Both the position numbers and the translations under genes were made by a program. DNA of 8,329 bases from Candidatus Aenigmatarchaeota archaeon (GTDB lineage Archaea > Aenigmatarchaeota > Aenigmatarchaeia > QMZP01). The stretch spans positions 1-8,329 of the forward strand of contig QMZY01000034.1 in NCBI GenBank assembly GCA_003663415.1. Reading direction: 5' to 3'. Below the pieces are notes generated by a model. The model saw nothing but the letters and a program-made list of their open reading frames with translations, searched no databases and had not been told where the DNA came from. This document shows positions 4,463-8,329 of this stretch, in pieces (positions within the stretch are counted from its first letter, which is position 1; every line of letters starts with the position of its first letter).

Positions 4463-6951
4463 TGAAATACAAAATAGGTTCAATTGACTTCAGTATACTG
4501 TCACCTGAGCAGATAAAAAATATAGCCAGAGTTAGAATTGTGACCTCTGATTTGTACGATGCCGACGGGTATCCTATAGAAGGAGGTGTAATGGATCCAA
4601 GAATGGGTGTGATAGATCCTGGTTTCCATTGCAGAACCTGCGGAGGTGGCATTGGCGAGTGTCCGGGGCATTTTGGATATCTGGAACTTGCAAAACCGGT
4701 AATTCATGTTCTTTATACAAAAGTTATTTATTATCTGTTAAAATACACGTGCAGAGAGTGCGGAAGAATAATGATTGGTGGGAAGTCTGGAAAGAAAACA
4801 ACACAGCCGTCCACCTGTCCGCATTGCAACGCACAGCAAAAGAAAATAAACTTTGTAAAACCCTATGTATTTTATGAAGACAAAAAAGAGCTTACACCGC
4901 TTGATATAAGAGAAAGGTTTGAAAAAATCCCTGATTCTGATTTAAAAGCAATCGGAATTAAAGGCGGCAGACCGGAGTGGTTAATTCTTACCCTTTTTCC
5001 GATTCCGCCGGTAACAATGAGACCAAGCATAACTTTGGAAAGCGGCGAGAGGTCGGAAGATGATTTAACCCATAAACTAGTTGATATAGTGAGAATAAAC
5101 CAAAGTTTAAAAGAAAACATTGACATAGGCGCGCCGGAATTCATTATTAATGATTTATGGGAACTTGTTCAGTATCACACTGCTACATATTTTGACAACG
5201 AGCTCACAGGCGTTCCTCTTGCAAGGCACCGCTCTGGAAGACCATTAAAAGGGATAATTCAGAGATTAAAAGCAAAAGAAGGAAGAATAAGAGGCAATCT
5301 TCTGGGTAAAAGGGTTAATTTTTCTGCAAGAACAGTAATATCTCCTGACCCAAGGTTATCGATAAATGAAGTTGGTGTTCCGGAACTAATAGCGCAGGAA
5401 CTTACAGTTCCTGTTCATGTTACTAAACTTAACTTTAAGGAAGCAAAAAACTTGCTTAAACTTGGAAAAGTAAACTATGTGATAAGACCTGACGGGAGAA
5501 GAATAAAGGTCACAGAAGAGAACAGGAAAGACCTGCTTGAACACCTAACAACAGATTGGGTTATAGAAAGACAGCTTCAAGATGGTGATATCACTATTTT
5601 TAACAGGCAGCCGTCTCTTCATAGAGTTTCCATGATGGCTCATTGGGTGAAGGTAATGCCTTACAAAACATTAAGAATGAACCCGTCTGTATGTCCGCCA
5701 TACAACGCTGATTTTGATGGAGATGAAATGAATCTTCATGCATTACAAACAGAAGAAGCTAAAACAGAAGCAATATGCTTAATGGACGTGAAACACAACA
5801 TAATTTCTCCAAGGTTTGGTGGTCCTGTTGTCGGTCTTGACCTTGACCAGATATCAGGTCTTTATCTTTTAACCAAAAAAGGAACCATTATTTCCAGAGA
5901 AGAAGCTGCGCAGCTGTTTGCAGATGCGGGAATCGATATCAAACTTCCACTAAAGGATAAATTTACAGGAAAAGAACTGTTCAGCTTGCTTTTACCAAAA
6001 GAACTTGATATGGAATTCAAAGCAAACTGTTGCAGAAATTGTGACGAATGCATAAAAGAGAACTGTGAATATGACGCGTGGGTTAAAATAAGAAACGGTG
6101 AACTAATAACAGGCACGATAGACGCAAAGGCAGCAGGCGCCTTCAAAGGAAAAATAATAAACAAGCTTGAAAAAATGTTTGATGACAAAGAAATTGTAAA
6201 GAAGTTCATAGATGATGCTGGAAGATTGGGAACAGCATTTATAATGAAAAGAGGATTTTCAATTGCTCTTTCCGATCTTGATCTGCCTGAAAACATCAGA
6301 AAAAAAATAAAGACAGAAATAGATAAAGCGCAGGAAGAAGCCAACAGTCTCATTGAAAAATATAAAAAGCAGCAGTTATCGATATTGCCGGGGCTTACTG
6401 CTGAAGATTCTCTGGAGGCACAAGTAATGAATGCTCTTGCTTCGGGTGTAAGCAGAGTTAGCGACATAGTGGCTGAAAATGTAAAACAAACAGATGTTAT
6501 GGTTATGGCCTTATCCGGAGCAAAGGGTTCTATAATAAACACAACGCAGATAGCCGCTGTAGTCGGACAGGAAACAATTTTGGGTAAAAGAATAAAAAGA
6601 GGTTATCTTTACAGAACACTTCCGCATATAAAACCCTTTGATTTGTCTCCTGTTTCCCGCGGGTTTGTTGCACGAGGTTTCAAAGACGGTTTAACGCCGT
6701 TTGAATTGTTCTGGAATATAATGAATGGAAGAGAGGGTTTAATGGATAAATCCCTCAGAACAAGAAAATCAGGATATATGCAAAGAAGACTTATGAACGC
6801 GCTTCAGGATTTGAAAGTAGTGCGTGATACAAGCATAAGAAATTCCAACGACCAGATAATTCAGTTTTATGCTGGTGAAGACGGGATGGACCCCTCAAAA
6901 TCTTATTGGGGCGGTCTTAACTGGAAAGAGTACGTAAAGGAGGCTGAATGA
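4462..6951 (+). CDS. rpoA1: DNA-directed RNA polymerase subunit A' (catalytic, N-terminal part of A)
   Basis: Largest catalytic piece of RNA polymerase (Rpb1/beta' homologue). With the start at 4462 it has 829 residues; the longer frame from ATG 4426 is rejected because that start lies deep in rpoB1 and the SD favours 4462. Clamp zinc sites are C57, C60, C67, H70 (CxxC...CPGH) and C97, C100, C119, C122. The lid/rudder region includes GRIRGNLLGKRVNFSARTVI. The active-site loop NADFDGDEMN supplies the Mg-binding Asp417, Asp419 and Asp421. SGAKGS opens the pore/funnel part, and the bridge helix spans roughly 735-777. The protein ends after GEDGMDP, the normal archaeal A'/A'' break. Unusual features are bridge-helix D762-K763-S764 where D-T-A is expected, and a Cys cluster at 523-535. 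It overlaps rpoA2 by ATGA. No intein interrupts the DFDGD site. Confidence 0.98.
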   Translation: MKYKIGSIDFSILSPEQIKNIARVRIVTSDLYDADGYPIEGGVMDPRMGVIDPGFHCRTCGGGIGECPGHFGYLELAKPVIHVLYTKVIYYLLKYTCRECGRIMIGGKSGKKTTQPSTCPHCNAQQKKINFVKPYVFYEDKKELTPLDIRERFEKIPDSDLKAIGIKGGRPEWLILTLFPIPPVTMRPSITLESGERSEDDLTHKLVDIVRINQSLKENIDIGAPEFIINDLWELVQYHTATYFDNELTGVPLARHRSGRPLKGIIQRLKAKEGRIRGNLLGKRVNFSARTVISPDPRLSINEVGVPELIAQELTVPVHVTKLNFKEAKNLLKLGKVNYVIRPDGRRIKVTEENRKDLLEHLTTDWVIERQLQDGDITIFNRQPSLHRVSMMAHWVKVMPYKTLRMNPSVCPPYNADFDGDEMNLHALQTEEAKTEAICLMDVKHNIISPRFGGPVVGLDLDQISGLYLLTKKGTIISREEAAQLFADAGIDIKLPLKDKFTGKELFSLLLPKELDMEFKANCCRNCDECIKENCEYDAWVKIRNGELITGTIDAKAAGAFKGKIINKLEKMFDDKEIVKKFIDDAGRLGTAFIMKRGFSIALSDLDLPENIRKKIKTEIDKAQEEANSLIEKYKKQQLSILPGLTAEDSLEAQVMNALASGVSRVSDIVAENVKQTDVMVMALSGAKGSIINTTQIAAVVGQETILGKRIKRGYLYRTLPHIKPFDLSPVSRGFVARGFKDGLTPFELFWNIMNGREGLMDKSLRTRKSGYMQRRLMNALQDLKVVRDTSIRNSNDQIIQFYAGEDGMDPSKSYWGGLNWKEYVKEAE
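6936..6943 (+). promoter_or_regulatory. Shine-Dalgarno site of rpoA2
   Basis: AAAGGAGG is the strongest ribosome-binding site in the window. It lies 4 bases before ATG 6948 and 7 bases before the following ATG 6951. Either Met can serve as the start, and the difference is one residue. Confidence 0.75.
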
Positions 6952-8159
6952 TGCTGCCGCCAAAATATATAAAAGAGATAGAAAAATATGCTGAAAAGAA
7001 AAAATTAACTGAAAAGAAAAAACAAAAGATAATAGAGAAGATTGAATCTTTATATAAAAGGTTTGTTTATGACCCAGAAGAACCCATTGGTATTGTTACG
7101 GCTCAGTCTCTTTCTGAACCAGCAACACAGATGACCATGAGAACATATCATTTTGCAGGAACAGCTGGTATTCAGGTCACTCTTGGTTTGCCAAGAATGA
7201 TAGAAATATTTGATGCCAGAAAAGAACCAAAAACTCCTACAATGACAATTTATCTGAAAAAGGATTACCAGGATATTGAGAAGGTTAAGAGGGTTGCTGA
7301 AGAGATTAAGGAAATAAAAATGAAAGATATTGTTTTATCCACAACCATAGATTTAACAGAACTGTGGATAAAATGCAAGCTTGACACAAATAAAATGAAA
7401 GAGTACAATATAGACATAGAAAAGCTTCCAAAGAAAATCAGAATTCGTGGTATAGAAACAAAAATAGAAAATAATAACATACTTAAAGTCGTGTATAAGA
7501 AAGATGACATAAGAGGTTTGTATAAACTCAAATATTCGCTTCTGGAAAGCCATATAAAAGGGATAAAGGGAGTTTCTCAGGTTGTGGTAAACAAGGAACA
7601 GGATGAATGGGTTATAAGTACGTTAGGTTCCAATCTCAAAAAGGTTTTTAATATTGAAGGCATTGACCCTACAAGAACAACCTGCAATAATATTTTTGAA
7701 ATATATGATGTCTTGGGTATAGAAGCGGCAAGAAACACCATTGTTGAGCAGGCAAAGTTCACAATGGAAGAGCAGGGTCTTGATGTGGATATAAGATACA
7801 TTATGTTGCTTGCTGATTTAATGACTGTTGACGGTGAGATAAAAGCAATAGGCAGATACGGGATTTCAGGACAAAAAACCTCTGTTCTTGTGAGGGCGTC
7901 ATTTGAAGAAACAAAAAAACATTTTGTAAATGCTTCTGTAAAAGGTGAAAGAGATAAACTTAAAGGGGCTATAGAAAACATAATGATGAATCAGGTTGCT
8001 CCCATCGGAACAGGCGCGTTTGAACTGGTTGGAAGCATTCCAAAAACAAAAAAGGCAGAGAAAACAAAATCTGAAAAACCAAAGAAAACTGAAAAAACCA
8101 AAAGCAAGAAAGCAAAAAAAGCAGAAAGCAAAAAGAAAACAAAAACCAAAAAATCATAA
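6948..8159 (+). CDS. rpoA2: DNA-directed RNA polymerase subunit A'' (C-terminal part of A)
   Basis: C-terminal piece of the largest subunit, carrying the trigger loop, jaw and part of the clamp. The trigger loop is clear: AQSLSEPATQMTMRTYHFAG (52-71), with Met64, Arg65 and His68 at the positions that contact the incoming NTP in other polymerases. TLGLPRMIEIFDARK and TPTMTIYL follow. The jaw and C-terminal region has GIEAARNTIVEQAKFTMEEQ, DIRYIMLLADLMTVDGEIKAIGR and PIGTGAFEL, all standard. Odd points: the usual SIGEP reads SLSEP (Leu55, Ser56). After the core ends near residue 360 there is an extra tail of 39 residues (365-403), of which 20 are Lys, built partly from an 11-residue repeat. The total length of 403 is near the family norm. 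It is the last gene of the operon, and its stop abuts the stop of the opposing gene. Confidence 0.97.
   Translation: MMLPPKYIKEIEKYAEKKKLTEKKKQKIIEKIESLYKRFVYDPEEPIGIVTAQSLSEPATQMTMRTYHFAGTAGIQVTLGLPRMIEIFDARKEPKTPTMTIYLKKDYQDIEKVKRVAEEIKEIKMKDIVLSTTIDLTELWIKCKLDTNKMKEYNIDIEKLPKKIRIRGIETKIENNNILKVVYKKDDIRGLYKLKYSLLESHIKGIKGVSQVVVNKEQDEWVISTLGSNLKKVFNIEGIDPTRTTCNNIFEIYDVLGIEAARNTIVEQAKFTMEEQGLDVDIRYIMLLADLMTVDGEIKAIGRYGISGQKTSVLVRASFEETKKHFVNASVKGERDKLKGAIENIMMNQVAPIGTGAFELVGSIPKTKKAEKTKSEKPKKTEKTKSKKAKKAESKKKTKTKKS
8055..8120 (+). repeat. Two imperfect 33-bp tandem repeats encoding the A'' lysine-rich tail
   Basis: The segment encodes AEKTKSEKPKK (residues 370-380) followed directly by TEKTKSKKAKK (381-391). 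Seven residues in the core, EKTKS plus the final KK, are identical in register. The DNA copies differ mainly at third positions, so this may be an old duplication or convergent low complexity. Confidence 0.5.
8114..8153 (-). terminator. T-rich termination region for the minus-strand phosphatidyltransferase gene
   Basis: On the minus strand, just past the stop codon at 8160-8162, the sequence shows runs of T6 (8153-8148), T5 (8145-8141) and T7 (8120-8114), with more further on. Archaeal polymerases stop at such U-tracts without a hairpin. The same bases encode the lysine-rich tail of A''. Confidence 0.45.
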
Positions 8160-8329
8160 CTATTTCAGCGCTTTTTTTATTCTTTGCAGAGCTGTTATGT
8201 TTGTAAACAAAGCAATCAATATCAAAACGCACACAACAAATATCCTGTTAATTTCTCCGAGCATTATTCCAACAGAAAGGATAATAATTCTTTCAGGCCT
8301 TTCAAGCAAGCCGCCCTCAATTGATTTAA
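8160..8329 (-). CDS. CDP-alcohol phosphatidyltransferase family protein, C-terminal fragment
   Basis: The minus-strand frame 8327-8160 gives 55 residues to a TAG stop and runs off the right edge, so the N-terminal part is missing. The fragment contains GLLERPERIIIL, a hydrophobic stretch, then a second hydrophobic helix (about residues 29-41) and TNITALQRIKKAL at the end. ERPER plus a final membrane helix and TALQR is the typical C-terminus of this family (membrane enzymes that swap CMP for a polar head group on lipid, such as archaetidylinositol-phosphate or phosphatidylglycerol-phosphate synthases). The catalytic DGxxAR...GxxxD...D motif lies outside the window, so the substrate cannot be told. 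It converges on rpoA2 with zero intergenic bases (stop codons at 8157-8159 and 8162-8160). Confidence 0.8.
   Translation of the reverse strand, partial: KSIEGGLLERPERIIILSVGIMLGEINRIFVVCVLILIALFTNITALQRIKKALK
8172..8184 (+). terminator. T-rich terminator of the polymerase operon
   Basis: A T7 run (8172-8178) followed by ATTCTTT begins 12 bases after the rpoA2 stop. It is the first U-tract an archaeal polymerase would meet after the operon. It lies inside the coding region of the opposing phosphatidyltransferase gene (its Lys-Lys codons near the C-terminus). Confidence 0.5.

Noticed and set aside
5680..5760. Possible intein at the DFDGD active-site loop, a common archaeal insertion point
   Set aside because: The coding sequence runs through NADFDGDEMN without interruption.
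5862..6542. Long antisense open frame of 226 codons within rpoA1
   Set aside because: The product is Ser/Phe/Ile-rich with no recognisable motif, there is no start signal, and it mirrors the Glu/Lys-rich coding of rpoA1.
1..8329. CRISPR arrays, insertion sequences or defence systems
   Set aside because: No direct repeat arrays, transposase frames or inverted terminal repeats were seen. The window is almost fully occupied by core genes.

Overview
The window holds the core RNA polymerase operon of an archaeon, with parts of two unrelated genes at its edges. Five genes on the + strand encode subunits H, B'', B', A' and A''. Both large subunits are split (B''/B' and A'/A''), subunit H is present, and the ribosome-binding sites are strong matches to the archaeal 16S tail (GGTGAT, GGAGG types). 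The DNA is AT-rich, with many AGA and ATA codons. Split A is general in archaea. Split B narrows the source to euryarchaeal or DPANN-type lineages. Several near-invariant active-site motifs carry unusual residues, so a DPANN-like lineage is my best guess, but this is inference.

Layout: 1-804 is the 3' part of a HisG-like phosphoribosyltransferase gene that continues off the left edge. A TATA box (806-813) begins one base after its stop codon. The expected transcription start falls at the base of a compact three-way-junction RNA (837-902), which ends next to the rpoH Shine-Dalgarno site. Then come rpoH (930-1151, perhaps starting at an ATA codon at 915), rpoB2 (1179-2648), rpoB1 (2645-4462), rpoA1 (4462-6951) and rpoA2 (6948-8159). 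The last four overlap by 4, 1 and 4 bases, which suggests translational coupling and balanced subunit supply. On the minus strand, 8160-8329 is the C-terminal end of a CDP-alcohol phosphatidyltransferase (phospholipid head-group enzyme). It converges on rpoA2 with no intergenic base.

Functionally, B''+B' and A'+A'' together form the two jaws, clamp and catalytic centre of RNA polymerase, and H sits at the jaw. The Mg-binding DFDGD loop, the zinc sites, the NTP-contacting Lys/Arg residues and the trigger-loop His are all present, so the enzyme looks functional. The most notable features are the structured leader in front of rpoH, a possible AUA start for rpoH, a bridge helix reading D-K-S where D-T-A is expected, loss of the Glu in the B' GYNxED motif, and a lysine-rich A'' tail. 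The DNA encoding that tail is also the only evident T-rich terminator for the opposing gene. The usual archaeal continuation of this operon (L30e, NusA, S12, S7) is absent.
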